Positions 33,854-44,403 of a DNA stretch of 64,000 nucleotides are shown in pieces. Under the pieces are notes generated by a model. That model made no database searches and was not told where the DNA came from. It saw only the letters and a program-made list of their open reading frames with translations. Location of the stretch: the NCBI RefSeq assembly GCF_030811475.1, contig NZ_JAUSQV010000001.1:3421001-3485000 (forward strand), given 5' to 3'. The position numbers and the translations under genes are program-made. Positions within the stretch are counted from its first letter, which is position 1; each line of letters begins with the position of its first letter. This DNA comes from Nakamurella flavida. GTDB taxonomy: Bacteria > Actinomycetota > Actinomycetes > Mycobacteriales > Nakamurellaceae.

Positions 33854-36175
33854 CTATCCGGTCAGGCTGCGCCCACGTTTGGCGGCGTACATGAGCCGGT
33901 CGGCGGCATCGATCACTCGGTCCGGGTTGTCCCCGGCATGCGCGAGATGGGCCCCCATACTGGCCGGCACGGTCACCGTGCGTCCGTGGACGATGTGCGG
34001 TTCGGTCAGCGACTGCTCCACGCGGGAGGCGAGGGCCTCGAGCCCCGGGAGGTCGACACCCGTTGCCAGGACGGCGAACTCGTCACCGCCCAGGCGCGCG
34101 ACGGTGTCCCCGGGACGAACCGCTCGACGCAGTCGGTGCGCGACCATGGCCAGCACCTCGTCGCCGGCGCCGTGCCCGAAGATGTCGTTCACCGGCTTGA
34201 ACCCGTCGAGGTCGATGTACAGGACACCGCTGCTCGCGACATGCCTGGTCGTCCGCGTGCGGGTCCGCAGCGCGGCGGTCAGCCGGCGGTGGAACAGGGC
34301 CCGGTTCGCCAGACCGGTCAGCGGGTCGTGCGAGGCGGCGTGTTCGAGCTCGGCCTCCGCGCGTCGACGGCGGGTGGTGTTGACATGGGAGATCACCGCC
34401 CCGCGGACCGGGCCCGCCAGGGCGCTGATCCGGGCGAGGAACCAGCGCTCGACCCCCGGTGTGGGACACGGGTACTCGTACTCCTGCTCGACGCACCGGC
34501 CGCTCAGCACGGCCCGCAGGCGGACGGCCACCTCGGCGGCGTCCACACATCCGGCGCGGGCCGATCGGGCGCAGACGTCCAGGTAGTCGACCCCCACCCC
34601 GCTGTCGCTGTCCGGTTCGCCGTGGTCCAGGGCGAACATGCGCCAGGTGTGGTTGACGGCGACGATCCGTCCCCGATGGTCCAGCACGGCGGTGGCGTCG
34701 GGCAGTGCGTCCAGGGCCGCTGACGCCAGCCCGCCGACCGACCAGAGCGGGCCGTGGTCCGGTGGGGACAACTGCACCGGCACCGTGGCGAGGGACTCGT
34801 CGGTGCCGGACGGCGGCCTCCCGGCGTGGTCGTCGGGGGATCCGGTCTGCGGGTCGGACCGAGTCGGCGGCGGCAGGGGCCTGCGGGCCGGGGCCCGGGG
34901 GAGCGGGTCCGTGACGGGGAGCGTTGCGGTCAGCAGGCGGGCGGTGGACGGCGCCGGCGCCGGGGCGGCCCAGAGGAACCCCTGGCCGTGATCGCATCCG
35001 AGGGCACGGGCCTGGTCCGCCTGCTCCCGGGTCTCGATGCCCTCGATCGTGGTGTGCAGCTTCATGGCCGACGCCAGACCGGTGACGGCGGAGACGAGCG
35101 CGTTCCCGACCGGCGTGCCCAGTGCGACGGCGACCGCCCGGTCGATCTTGATGCCGTCCACCGAGAGAGACACCAGATGTTCGAACGACGACCAGCCGGT
35201 TCCGAAGTCGTCGAGCCACACCTGGAACCCGTTGTGCCGCATCCGTTGCACCAGGGCGTGGGCGTCACCGCCCCGGACGTCGATCTGGGCCGTCTCGGTG
35301 AGTTCCAGGTCGACCGACGTGGGGCTGATCCCGGCGTCGAGGACGACCTCGTGGACGGTGGCGGCGCTGTCGCGGTCGGTCAGATGGCGCCCGGACAGGT
35401 TGACCTGCAGACGGAGATCGGGAAGCTGACGCTGCCAGGGCGCGAACTCGCGCAGGGCCCGGCGCATCACGGCCAGATCGAGCATCATGATCAGGTCGCT
35501 GTTCTCGGCCAGCGGGACGAACTCCAGGGGATCCACCACCCCGCGAGCCGGGTCCTCCCATCGGGCCAGGGCCTCGAGACCCCGGACGGCCCCGGTCGTC
35601 AGGTCCACCACCGGTTGGTACCAGGGGACGATCTCCCCGTCCCGGATGGCCCGGGCGATCTCGTCGGTGGCCGGCGCCCCGTCCAGGCGGCCCTCCCGCA
35701 ACCGGCGCAGGAGATCCAGCTGATCCTCGACGACGCTGCCGAACTGGGTGAGCCGTCCCACCAGGTCCGGGCCGATCTCGCGTCGTGCGGGATCCAGGAC
35801 GCACACCGCACCGACGACCATGGATTCCCGACCGACGAGCGGCACGCCGACGTAGGACCCGATCTCCCCGTCCGCCACTGCGGTGAAGTCCGCGAAGCGC
35901 GGATCCCGCGCGGCTTCACCCACCGCCACCGCCCGCCCCGACCGGACCACCTCGTCGCAGAACGTCTGCGACCGCGCCACGGACGAGGGGCGTCCGGTAC
36001 CCACCGCGGCAATGGTGTGCTGCTTCTCGTGGTCCACGATGTTCACCCGCACCTCGGGAAAACCCATGGTTTGCGAGATCAACGTCAGCAGAGTCTCCAG
36101 CTTCGCCGTCGACGAGCCCTGAGCGAGATAGTGCTGCGCAGAGCGGCTTCTGCGTGACTCGTAGCTCATGGGCAC
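33854..36175 (-). CDS. GAF-EAL-PAS-GGDEF cyclic-di-GMP turnover protein
   Basis: A protein of 773 residues. The GAF domain is about 25-160. The EAL phosphodiesterase domain (about 172-410) retains E201 in LEALARW, N259 in QVNLSG, ELTET (291-295), DD in LDDFGTGWSS (321-330), K343 and E378/E381, so it looks active. A PAS-like segment is about 480-600, and the GGDEF cyclase domain follows to the end with RLGGDEFAVL and an I-site RPGD five residues before it, so both activities may exist. EAL before GGDEF is the reverse of the usual order. The first codon is a GTG (36175); an ATG two codons on is equally possible. It lies upstream of a matrix-like operon. Confidence 0.9.
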   Translation of the reverse strand: MPMSYESRRSRSAQHYLAQGSSTAKLETLLTLISQTMGFPEVRVNIVDHEKQHTIAAVGTGRPSSVARSQTFCDEVVRSGRAVAVGEAARDPRFADFTAVADGEIGSYVGVPLVGRESMVVGAVCVLDPARREIGPDLVGRLTQFGSVVEDQLDLLRRLREGRLDGAPATDEIARAIRDGEIVPWYQPVVDLTTGAVRGLEALARWEDPARGVVDPLEFVPLAENSDLIMMLDLAVMRRALREFAPWQRQLPDLRLQVNLSGRHLTDRDSAATVHEVVLDAGISPTSVDLELTETAQIDVRGGDAHALVQRMRHNGFQVWLDDFGTGWSSFEHLVSLSVDGIKIDRAVAVALGTPVGNALVSAVTGLASAMKLHTTIEGIETREQADQARALGCDHGQGFLWAAPAPAPSTARLLTATLPVTDPLPRAPARRPLPPPTRSDPQTGSPDDHAGRPPSGTDESLATVPVQLSPPDHGPLWSVGGLASAALDALPDATAVLDHRGRIVAVNHTWRMFALDHGEPDSDSGVGVDYLDVCARSARAGCVDAAEVAVRLRAVLSGRCVEQEYEYPCPTPGVERWFLARISALAGPVRGAVISHVNTTRRRRAEAELEHAASHDPLTGLANRALFHRRLTAALRTRTRTTRHVASSGVLYIDLDGFKPVNDIFGHGAGDEVLAMVAHRLRRAVRPGDTVARLGGDEFAVLATGVDLPGLEALASRVEQSLTEPHIVHGRTVTVPASMGAHLAHAGDNPDRVIDAADRLMYAAKRGRSLTG

Positions 36176-36628
36176 TGACGGATGGTAGGGCCGTGGGGTG
36201 CGTGTGTCGTGCCGCCGAAAGGAATTGGCGCGATATGTGGTGTGCCGGTCGGGAATGGCGGACCGGATGCACCGGGATGGGCGGGAGTCGTCGGTTTTCG
36301 GGTTGTGAGATGCCGTGGGGGATCCATTCCGAACCCGCCCGTGCGCCCGGCCTACGGACGACTGCCCGGAGCCGAAGGGAGGGGTGGATCAGCGGCGACC
36401 GGCGGCGAGGACCAACCGCACGACGGTTCGGGGTGGCTGGTCGTCACGACGGGGGAGCCGCGGACGTCGCTCGTCGATGAACGGCCGGCCGAGCGGGCGG
36501 GCCGGATCCGCCCGGCGGTACGGTTCCGGGGTCCGTCCGACGGGGCGGCACGCCACGACCCGTGCAGGGTGGTGGCGCCGGTCCGATCGGTGGTGGCAGC
36601 CCGGCCACCGTCTCTGCGGGAGGCAGCA
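36176..36628. other. Intergenic region between divergent genes
   Basis: About 450 bases between the cyclic-di-GMP gene and the MBL hydrolase. Open frames here have no recognisable domain. It presumably holds both divergent promoters, but I see no clear consensus. Confidence 0.4.
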
Positions 36629-38456
<1,828 letters not shown>

Positions 38457-38499
38457 CCCGGCTTTGCGCCCCGGAACCCAGGGGTGGGCGGTCCCGGGC

Positions 38500-39156
38500 G
38501 TGTTCGCGCCCGGGTGGGGTGAACGCGCCCTGATTGCATGAACGCGCCTCGCGTGAGCGGCGCGAACATTCATCGTGGGCGCGTGGGGGACCACGCGCCC
38601 GGGGTTGAGCGAACGCGCCTCCAGCGAGGGGCGCGAACGTTCATCGTGGGCGCGCGGGGGACGACGCGCCCGGGGTCGAGTGAACGCGCCCCAGTTGCGT
38701 GAACGCGCCCCAGTTGCGTGAACGCGCCCCAGTTGCGTGAACGCGCCTCCAGCGAGGAGCGCGAACGTTCATCGTGGGCGCGTTCTAGAGGACGTGCCGG
38801 GGTCGAGTGAACGCGCTCCGATTGCGTGAACGCGCCTCGGACGAGGGGCGCGAACGTTCATCGCGGGCGCGTGGGGGAGATCGGGCCGGCACCGTGGGGC
38901 GCGGGCGGGCCCGGGCAAGTGGTCGGCGGCGTCGGGTGCGGCTCGGGAGGGACAGCTCAGGCGCCAGGACGGGGGACCCGGCGTGTTCGCGCCCGAGTTG
39001 CGTGAACGCGCCTCCGACGAGCGGCGCGAACGTTCATCGCGGGCGCGTGGGGGACCACGCGCCCGGGGTTGGGTGAACGCGCCCGAGTTGCGTGAACGCG
39101 CCTCCGACGAGCGGCGCGAACGTTCATCGTGGGCGCGTTCGAGAGGGCGTGCCCCG
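38500..39156. repeat. GC-rich intergenic repeat array built on TGAACGCGCC and GAACGTTCATCG
   Basis: Six units contain GCGAACGTTCATCG followed by (T/C)GGGCGCG, starting at 38562 (with CATTC), 38633, 38761, 38850, 39026 and 39116. Each is preceded by one or more TGAACGCGCC words, which form an inverted repeat with GGCGCG(T/A)A. Units 1-4 and 5-6 are separated by about 120 bases of unrelated sequence. Within it, a perfect 19-base tandem repeat (TGAACGCGCCCCAGTTGCG) occurs at 38681, 38700 and 38719 with a partial fourth at 38738. There is no gene in the array. Confidence 0.88.
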
Positions 39157-39440
39157 GCCGTCCGGACGCCGACCCGATCCCGCGCGCAGCACCACCCAGC
39201 GCACCCCCCTCACCACCCTCAGCAAACTTTGCAAAAAATAAACTTGCTGCTACGGTCGTCCTCGGGTCGCCGCTGACCCCCCCTCGACGCGGCGGCCCGC
39301 AGCTCCGCTCCCGGCCGCGCCGCCCCACCGGCCGCACCGCCTCCGTCGACCGCCGCGTCGGCGCCGCAGGTGTGGCAGGGCCGCAGGTGCACCAGGGCAG
39401 TACGACACGACCACGCTCTCGACGATGAGGCAGGATTCCC
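39157..39440. other. Leader region of the catabolic operon
   Basis: 284 bases without a gene. An A/T-rich island at 39220-39247 stands out from very GC-rich surroundings and holds the likely promoter/operator. The remaining leader of about 180 bases is C/G-rich with no recognised riboswitch. Confidence 0.5.
39222..39256 (+). promoter_or_regulatory. Candidate promoter and operator of the catabolic operon
   Basis: A -35 like TTGCAA (39229-39234) and a -10 like TACGGT (39251-39256) are 16 bases apart. Overlapping them are the palindrome GCAAACTTTGC (39222-39232) and the related half-site AAACTTGC (39240-39247). This is the place expected for binding by the GntR/FCD regulator encoded at the far end of the operon. 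Inference from position and sequence. Confidence 0.5.
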
Positions 39441-40610
39441 GTGACGATCACCGAGCTCGACAAGGCCGAGACCGCCGGCGCAGGTACGGCGAAGAACCGC
39501 CTGGGCGTCATCGACGTCGACTTCCACCCGATGCCCATCCCCAGTGATCCGCAGGTCGCCGAGCACCTGCCGCAGCGGTGGCGCGACCACATCGCCCGCT
39601 ACGGCCTCGGCTCGTTCGGGGGAGGGGTGTCGCCGGCGCAGCGGGAGTTCACCCACCGTCTGGACGCTGTCGACGTGAACGGCCGGGTGGGCGTCGACCC
39701 CGCGCTGGCCATCGAGCAGGTCGTCGACCTGTACGACATGTCCGCGGTGGTCCTCACCTGCCCTCAGACGTACATCATCACCAGCGGCGGCGTGAACATG
39801 CCGCACGAGCTGGCCACCGCCCTGTACCGCGCCTACAACGACGCGCTGGCCACCACCTGGTGCGGGCACGACGAGCGGTTCCGGGCCTCGATCACCGTGG
39901 CCCGCGACATCCCCGGCGGGGAGCGGGAGATCGAGCGGTGCATGACCGAGCACCCCGGCTCCTTCGTGCAGGTGCTCATGTCCCCGTCCGGCGCCGACCC
40001 CATCGGCCGCCGCCGCTACTGGCCGATCTTCGAGGCCTGCGAGGCGTACGACATCCCGCTGGGCTTCCACGTCCCCGGTATGGGTCGGCAGCCCACCGGC
40101 GCGGGCAAGCAGAGTTTCTACGGCGAGATGCACGCCGCCTTCTCGGTTCTCCCGCTGTCCATGGTGCCCAGCCTCATCTTCGAGGGCGTGTTCGACCGCT
40201 TCCCCAAGCTGAAGATCGCCGCCCTGGAGCTGGGCTGGGACTGGGTGGTGCCGTTCAGCTGGCGGCTGGACGCCGTCTACGACAAGCACCGCGAGGACCT
40301 GCCGCACCTGTCGCGCAAGCCGTCGGAGTACCTGCGCGAGCACTTCTGGTTCAGCACGCAGCCGCTGGAGGAGCCGGAGAAGCCCGAGATGACCGAGGGC
40401 GTCTTCCGGATGTTCGAGGAGGCCGGGTTCGCCGACCGGTTGATGTTCTCCAGCGACTACCCGCACTGGGACTTCGACTCCCCGTACGAGTCCGTCCCCG
40501 AGCACTTCCCGGAGGATCGTCGCCGCCGCATCCTCGGCGAGAACGCCAGCAAGCTCTACCGTCTGCCGCTCAAGCCCGGTCACGGCCTGCCGTCCCCGAC
40601 GGACGTCTGA
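39441..40610 (+). CDS. ACMSD-type amidohydrolase (PF04909), first of two
   Basis: A protein of 389 residues. It opens with VIDVDFHPMP (the D/H metal site), and contains IPLGFHVPG, LKIAALELGWDWVVPF and FSSDYPHWDFDSP with the late catalytic D. The family includes decarboxylases (ACMSD, 5-carboxyvanillate) and C-C hydrolases acting on aromatic or ring-fission acids. The GTG at 39441 follows aggcaggattccc. It is the first gene of the operon. The second amidohydrolase (42563) is only distantly alike, so the two probably act on different intermediates. Confidence 0.85.
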   Translation: MTITELDKAETAGAGTAKNRLGVIDVDFHPMPIPSDPQVAEHLPQRWRDHIARYGLGSFGGGVSPAQREFTHRLDAVDVNGRVGVDPALAIEQVVDLYDMSAVVLTCPQTYIITSGGVNMPHELATALYRAYNDALATTWCGHDERFRASITVARDIPGGEREIERCMTEHPGSFVQVLMSPSGADPIGRRRYWPIFEACEAYDIPLGFHVPGMGRQPTGAGKQSFYGEMHAAFSVLPLSMVPSLIFEGVFDRFPKLKIAALELGWDWVVPFSWRLDAVYDKHREDLPHLSRKPSEYLREHFWFSTQPLEEPEKPEMTEGVFRMFEEAGFADRLMFSSDYPHWDFDSPYESVPEHFPEDRRRRILGENASKLYRLPLKPGHGLPSPTDV

Positions 40611-40612
40611 TC

Positions 40613-41842
40613 GTGCTCCGCACCACGGCGCTCACCCGCCGTCGGTTGGCCGGCGTGCTGAACTACGAGGACGCCCGGCGGGCGGCGAAGCGGGCCCTGC
40701 CCAAGTCGATCTACCAGTACATCGACGCCGGCTCGGAGGACGAGCTGACCCTGGGCTGGAACCGCCAGGCGTTCACCGATCTGTCGTTCGCCCCCCGCGG
40801 GGCGGTCTGGGTCCCGGACCCGAAGCTGGCCACCACCGTGTTCGGCATCCCGATCTCCATGCCGATCATGACGGCGCCCTGCGGCGGCATGCGGCTCATC
40901 CACCCCGACGGTGACCTGGGCATCGCCCAGGCCGCCCACGAGGCGGAGACCATCCACGTCTCGACGTCGGCGTCCGGGTTCTCCCTGGAGGAGATCGCGC
41001 AGGTGCCGGGGCCGAAGTTCTTCCAGGCGTACCGGTTCTCCAACCAGGAGGCGATGAAATCCCTGGTCCGCCGGGCCGATGCCGCCGGGTACGCCGGGCT
41101 CGTCGCCACCATCGACACCAGCGTGGGCGGCAACCGGGAGCGGGACTTCCGCAACGGGTTCAGCTACAACATGCGGATCAACCTGCAGAACGTCGTCAGG
41201 ATGACGCCGCGGGTCATCGGCCACCCGGGCTGGGTCTACCGCTTCACCCGGGACGGCATGCCGTTCAAGCTGCCGAACACCGCGGACATCACCCCCGACG
41301 GCAAGCCCATGGAGCTCTCCGCGCTGACCCGCACCGGCGCGGAGTCCCACTCCCCGGACTGGGACGACATCGCCTGGATGCGGGCGAACTGGGCCGGCCC
41401 GCTGATCATCAAAGGCGTGCTCACCGTGGCCGACGCGCAGCGGGCGCGCTCGCTCGGCGCCGACGGGATCATCGTGTCCAACCACGGCGGCCGTCAGCTC
41501 GACGGGGCGCCGGCCACCCTGCGGGCGCTGCCCCGCATCGTGGACGCGGTCGGCAACGACCTGGAGATCATCCTGGACAGCGGCATCCGCCGCGGCGCCG
41601 ATGTGGTCAAGGCGCTCTCGCTGGGCGCCCGCGCCGTGCTCGTCGGCCGCTACCCGGCCTTCGGCCTCGCCGCCGGCGGCACCGCCGGGGTGAGCCACGT
41701 GCTGGAGCGCATGCGGATCGAGCTGATCCGCACCCTGCAGCTGTTGGGCTGCCACGACATCCACGACCTGGACGCGAGCTGGGTGACCGACCGGTCGACC
41801 CGGCCGCTGTCCGAGACCGAACCGGAGCTGGTGCAGCGATGA
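40613..41842 (+). CDS. FMN-dependent alpha-hydroxy acid dehydrogenase
   Basis: A protein of 409 residues of the glycolate oxidase / lactate / mandelate dehydrogenase family. Signs are SIYQYIDAGSEDELTLGWNRQAF at the start, PIMTAPCGGMRLIHPDGDLGIAQAA, LIIKGVLTVADAQRA, the active-site SNHGGRQLDGAPATLRALP (H and R), and FMN-phosphate binding DSGIRRGADVVKALSLGARAVLVGR. It oxidises a 2-hydroxy acid to a 2-keto acid. The GTG at 40613 lies 2 bases after the previous stop. An aldolase downstream could use its product. The substrate is not predictable. Confidence 0.9.
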   Translation: MLRTTALTRRRLAGVLNYEDARRAAKRALPKSIYQYIDAGSEDELTLGWNRQAFTDLSFAPRGAVWVPDPKLATTVFGIPISMPIMTAPCGGMRLIHPDGDLGIAQAAHEAETIHVSTSASGFSLEEIAQVPGPKFFQAYRFSNQEAMKSLVRRADAAGYAGLVATIDTSVGGNRERDFRNGFSYNMRINLQNVVRMTPRVIGHPGWVYRFTRDGMPFKLPNTADITPDGKPMELSALTRTGAESHSPDWDDIAWMRANWAGPLIIKGVLTVADAQRARSLGADGIIVSNHGGRQLDGAPATLRALPRIVDAVGNDLEIILDSGIRRGADVVKALSLGARAVLVGRYPAFGLAAGGTAGVSHVLERMRIELIRTLQLLGCHDIHDLDASWVTDRSTRPLSETEPELVQR

Positions 41843-42516
41843 CCGAACAGATCACCGATCCGACGGCCGGGAACGAGCCGGCACCGGCGAGGGCGAAGAA
41901 GCCCCAGCGCTACGTGGTCGGCCGGGTGGAGGACTTCCCGGAGTCCGGGCGGCTGCTGGTCGAGGTGAACGGCCGGGAGATCGGCGTGTTCCAGGTCGAC
42001 GGCGAGTTCCACGCGGTGCTCAACCGTTGCCCGCACCTGGGCGGCCCGCTGTGCTACGGCCAGATCGTGAGCAAGGTGTCGTCCCCGGCGCCGGGCATCG
42101 TCAACCTGGACCGTTCGCAGACCCTGCTGACCTGCCCGTACCACAACTGGGAGTTCGACATCCGGACCGGGCAGTCGTACTTCGACCCGCACGGCCTGTC
42201 CGCCCGGCCGTTCCCCATCGGGGTGGAGGCCGGCACCGCCCTGCAGTCCGACGTGCAGTCCGGGATCGCCGGCATGGTGCCCGGCCCGTACCAGGCCGAG
42301 AAGTTCGACGTCGAGGTCGAGGAGCAGTACATCGTCCTCACCCTCAAGGCGCCGTCCCGGCGCCGCGTCGCGACAGCCCCGGTCCCGGACGGCCCCACCG
42401 ACGTGGCCGTCCCGGGGCCGGCCACGGCCGAACCCGTCGAGCCGCGGCCCACCGTGCCCCAGCCGGTCACCGAGGCCGGGTCGGCACCCGCCCCCGTCCC
42501 GCCCGCCGCCTCCTGA
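41839..42516 (+). CDS. Rieske [2Fe-2S] protein with unusual inter-motif insert
   Basis: A protein of 225 residues with Rieske motifs NRCPHLGGPLC and LTCPYHNWEFD, so C-x-H ... C-x2-H is complete. About 32 residues separate the histidine of the first motif from the cysteine of the second, roughly twice the usual 15-17. The extra piece (ending APGIVNLDRSQ) could be a redox-partner surface. The C-terminal 50 residues are a Pro/Ala/Val-rich tail. The ATG overlaps the previous stop. No oxygenase catalytic subunit is encoded nearby. Confidence 0.88.
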   Translation: MTEQITDPTAGNEPAPARAKKPQRYVVGRVEDFPESGRLLVEVNGREIGVFQVDGEFHAVLNRCPHLGGPLCYGQIVSKVSSPAPGIVNLDRSQTLLTCPYHNWEFDIRTGQSYFDPHGLSARPFPIGVEAGTALQSDVQSGIAGMVPGPYQAEKFDVEVEEQYIVLTLKAPSRRRVATAPVPDGPTDVAVPGPATAEPVEPRPTVPQPVTEAGSAPAPVPPAAS

Positions 42517-42562
42517 CCCACCGTCCCGCACGCGGCGGCACCCATACGCGAAGGACCAGACA

Positions 42563-43648
42563 ATGACGACTGTTCTCCCGCAAGCGACCCGGCCCTCGAC
42601 GTGGACCGGCGCGGTCATCGACTGCGACGTACACGCCAACGTCCCCTCGCTGGACGCGATCCTGCCGTACCTCGATCCGGTGTGGCAGGAGGCGACCCGC
42701 GAGCGCGGCTGGCACGGCCCGACCGGCCCGGCGCTGAGCTACCCGCCCGGCGCTCCCACCACCGCCCGAGCCGAGTGGCGGCAGGCCGACGGCACCAGCG
42801 CCACCCGGGTCGAGCTGCTGCAGCAGCAGGTGCTCGAACCGTGGCGGACCGAGAAGGCGGTGCTGAACTGCTACTACGGCGTCGACTCGCTGCGCCACCC
42901 CGACTGGGCACCGGCACTGGCCCGGGCGGTCAACGACTGGATGGTCGCCGAGTGGTTCGCCGCCGACGAGCGCCTGGTCGGCTCCCTGGTCATCCCGGCC
43001 CGCGACCCGCTGGCCGCGGCGGCCGAGATCGACCGCATCGGTGGGCATCCGCAGTTCAAGCAGGTCATGCTGCCGGTCCGCTCCGAGCGGCTCTACGGGC
43101 AGCGCTACTTCCACCCCATCTACGAGGTGGCGGAACGGCACGACCTGGTCCTGGGGTTGCACTGGGGTGGGACCACCGAGGACGCGCCGTCGCCGACCGG
43201 GTACGCCGGGCACTACGCCGAGGAGTACGCGGTGGAGACCCAGCTGTACCTGGCCCAGCTGACCAGCGTCATCTTCGAGGGCGTGTTCCAGAAGTTCCCC
43301 ACGCTGCGGTTCGCGGTGATGGAGGGCGGGTTCACCTGGGTGCCCACCTGGGGCTGGAGCATGAACAAGAAGTGGAAGGGCCTGCGGCGCGACTTCCCCT
43401 GGCTGGACCGGCTCCCGCTGGACATCGTCCGCGACCACATCCGCTTCTCCGTCGCCCCGTCCGACCTCGGTTCGGTCGCCCAGACCCGGACCATCCTGGA
43501 CTGGCTCGGTTCCGAGGACATCCTGATGTTCGCCACCGACTACCCGCACCGGCACGACGACGACCTGGAGCTCCTGCTCGAGGCCATGCCGGAGACCATG
43601 CGGCCCAAGCTGATGGCCGAGTCGGCCCGGCAGTGGTACCGGCTGTGA
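42563..43648 (+). CDS. ACMSD-type amidohydrolase (PF04909), second copy
   Basis: A protein of 361 residues with VIDCDVHANVPS (metal site), LVLGLHWGGT, LRFAVMEGGFTWVPTWGWSMNKKWK, and FATDYPHRHDDD near the end with the catalytic aspartate. It resembles the first amidohydrolase in fold motifs but diverges elsewhere. The ATG at 42563 follows gaaggaccagaca. Decarboxylase or hydrolase chemistry is expected. Its last four bases overlap the aldolase start. Confidence 0.85.
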   Translation: MTTVLPQATRPSTWTGAVIDCDVHANVPSLDAILPYLDPVWQEATRERGWHGPTGPALSYPPGAPTTARAEWRQADGTSATRVELLQQQVLEPWRTEKAVLNCYYGVDSLRHPDWAPALARAVNDWMVAEWFAADERLVGSLVIPARDPLAAAAEIDRIGGHPQFKQVMLPVRSERLYGQRYFHPIYEVAERHDLVLGLHWGGTTEDAPSPTGYAGHYAEEYAVETQLYLAQLTSVIFEGVFQKFPTLRFAVMEGGFTWVPTWGWSMNKKWKGLRRDFPWLDRLPLDIVRDHIRFSVAPSDLGSVAQTRTILDWLGSEDILMFATDYPHRHDDDLELLLEAMPETMRPKLMAESARQWYRL

Positions 43649-44403
43649 GCCGACCGAACCGGTTGCGGGACAGACTGTCCGGCGGCGGGAACGCCACCGG
43701 ACTGTCCTGCGTGCTCGGCGACGCGCAGATCGCCGAGGAGTTCACCATGGCCGGGTACGACTACGTCTACCTCGACCAGCAGCACGGCCTCATCCCCGCC
43801 GAGCGCCTGGTGTCGATGCTCCGCGCCCTGGCCCGGGGGTCGGCCACCCCGCTCGTCCGGGTGGCCGGCAACGACCCGACCCTGATCGGGCAGGCGCTGG
43901 ACGCCGGCGCCGAGGGCGTCATCGTCCCGATGGTCGAGGACGCCGACGCGGCGGCCCGGGCCGCGGCCGCCTGCCGCTACTTCCCGGACGGGACCCGCAG
44001 TTGGGGACCGATCCGGGCCACCCACGGGCTGGGTGGCGACCCGGCCACCGTCAACGGCCAGGTCATGTGCCTGGTGATGATCGAGACCGCGGCGGGTGTG
44101 GCCGATGTCGACGCCATCGTCTCCACCCCCGGCGTGGACGGCGTGTACATCGGGCCGGCCGATCTGTCGGTCAGCCTGGGCGGCGCCCCCACCGGCATCG
44201 AGGCGGCCACCGACCCGGCCCTGCACGACGCCGTCCGTTCCATCCGCGAGTCCTGCACCCGCCACGGCAAGGTCACCGCCATCACCGGCACACCGGCCAC
44301 GCGTCATGCCGACGGCTTCGGCATGGTCACCGCCGGGTCCGACATCGGCTTCATCCGGGCGTCCCTCGCGGCGCTCGCCCACACCTCAGGAGGACCGGCA
44401 TGA
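43645..44403 (+). CDS. HpcH/HpaI-type aldolase
   Basis: A class II, divalent-metal aldolase of 252 residues. The metal/substrate segments are YVYLDQQHGLI, ATPLVRVAGND, GAEGVIVPMVEDADAA, the metal E in MIETAAGVADVD, and GVYIGPADLSVSLG with the metal D. Such enzymes cleave 4-hydroxy-2-oxo acids to pyruvate (or a related keto acid) and an aldehyde. The GTG overlaps the previous stop (GTGA), and the stop overlaps the next start. It probably carries out the carbon-carbon cleavage of the pathway. Confidence 0.9.
   Translation: MSRPNRLRDRLSGGGNATGLSCVLGDAQIAEEFTMAGYDYVYLDQQHGLIPAERLVSMLRALARGSATPLVRVAGNDPTLIGQALDAGAEGVIVPMVEDADAAARAAAACRYFPDGTRSWGPIRATHGLGGDPATVNGQVMCLVMIETAAGVADVDAIVSTPGVDGVYIGPADLSVSLGGAPTGIEAATDPALHDAVRSIRESCTRHGKVTAITGTPATRHADGFGMVTAGSDIGFIRASLAALAHTSGGPA

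Noticed and set aside
38500-39156. CRISPR array
   Set aside because: Repeats are variable, partly inverted and of mixed length; spacers are not of constant size and no cas gene is present.
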